Positions 32,605 to 33,002 of a stretch of 33,002 bases of DNA are shown piece after piece; position 1 is the stretch's first letter, and each line of letters opens with the position of its first letter. The stretch is from Flavobacteriales bacterium. Its GTDB lineage: Bacteria; Bacteroidota; Bacteroidia; Flavobacteriales_D; Crocinitomicaceae. The notes below the pieces were generated by a model. The model saw only the letters and a list, made by a program, of their open reading frames with translations. It ran no database searches and was not told the origin of the DNA. A program made the translations under genes and the position numbers. Location: contig VFKM01000094.1 in NCBI GenBank assembly GCA_009885545.1, forward strand, positions 1-33,002, read 5' to 3'.

Positions 32605-33002
32605 CTATAAGTGGATCACTTCTCCATATGCCGCTGCAGCAGCTTCCATAATCGCTTCCGACATAGTAGGGTGTGGGTGAACAGTTTTAATGATATCGTG
32701 ACCAGTAGTTTCCAATTTACGAATAGAAACGATTTCAGCAATCATTTCAGTTACATTTGCTCCAATCATGTGAGCTCCTAACAACTCTCCATATTTAGCT
32801 CCGAAGATTAATTTTACAAATCCATCTTTTACACCTGCAGCACTTGCTTTACCTGATGCTGAGAATGGGAATTTACCAACTTTAATTTCTAAACCTGCTT
32901 CTTTCGCTGCTTTTTCAGTCATTCCAACAGATGAAATTTCTGGTGAACAATACGTACAACCTGGGATATTTCCGTAATCTAATGGCTCTGGTGAATGTCC
33001 AG
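32605..33002 (-). CDS. lpdA: Dihydrolipoamide dehydrogenase (E3), C-terminal part (cut by window edge)
   Basis: E3 reoxidises dihydrolipoamide in the pyruvate and 2-oxoglutarate dehydrogenase complexes, passing electrons through FAD to NAD+. Only the last 132 codons lie in the window. They encode the dimerisation domain, entering with the IPGCTYCSPEISSVG segment and running through KLIFGAKYGELLGAHMIG to the catalytic HPHPTMSE, whose histidine acts as acid/base at the active site of the partner subunit. The natural C-terminus YGEVIHL is present. The FAD and NAD domains and the redox disulfide lie beyond the right edge. Confidence 0.94.
   Translation of the reverse strand, partial: GHSPEPLDYGNIPGCTYCSPEISSVGMTEKAAKEAGLEIKVGKFPFSASGKASAAGVKDGFVKLIFGAKYGELLGAHMIGANVTEMIAEIVSIRKLETTGHDIIKTVHPHPTMSEAIMEAAAAAYGEVIHL

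Overview
The window comes from an AT-rich Bacteroidota chromosome, most likely Flavobacteriales and perhaps close to Crocinitomicaceae/Fluviicola; the family-level placement is inference. Supporting signs are a short primary sigma factor that lacks region 1.1, TAnnTTTG promoter boxes just upstream of many genes, type IX secretion (T9SS) C-terminal sorting domains, a DUF4249 lipoprotein, a TonB receptor with a CarboxypepD_reg-like N-terminus, and weak ribosome binding sites. No tRNA, rRNA, CRISPR array, insertion sequence or prophage gene was seen.

Positions 1-23880 are mostly housekeeping genes in short units on both strands. They are rsfS-ftsH (ftsH cut by the window edge), birA, pyrE with an SRPBCC gene, a Nudix hydrolase, a DUF1573 protein, an SDR overlapping a large unknown membrane protein, htpG, a TerB-DnaJ co-chaperone, an LMW phosphatase with an RsmI-like methyltransferase, rpoD, priA, a DUF4249 lipoprotein, a patatin/outer-membrane-barrel gene followed by a two-domain VOC protein, a THUMP rRNA methyltransferase, gltA and a DPP IV-type peptidase. 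Several start codons are revised here because signal peptides, family N-termini, terminators or promoter boxes rule out the longest reading frame.

Positions 23881-31714 hold the most notable unit. A 334-bp leader with an 18-bp perfect palindrome is followed by five tightly packed genes on one strand: a secreted lamin-tail-domain protein with a T9SS sorting domain, a TonB-dependent receptor, a multidomain secreted endonuclease I with a T9SS sorting domain, and the two halves of a 5'-nucleotidase as separate genes in reversed order (C-terminal domain lipoprotein first, Tat-type metallophosphatase second). Read together they describe an extracellular DNA capture, cutting, import and dephosphorylation pathway. 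A small predicted outer-membrane protein follows, then a strong terminator set inside nested inverted repeats, then the 3' end of a dihydrolipoamide dehydrogenase gene.

Regulatory points worth noting are a near-consensus sigma-54-type -24/-12 site before htpG, three related half-sites before rpoD, TAnnTTTG boxes so close to the pyrE and phosphatase start codons that leaderless mRNAs are likely, and an intergenic repeat family found downstream of birA and again near the right end.
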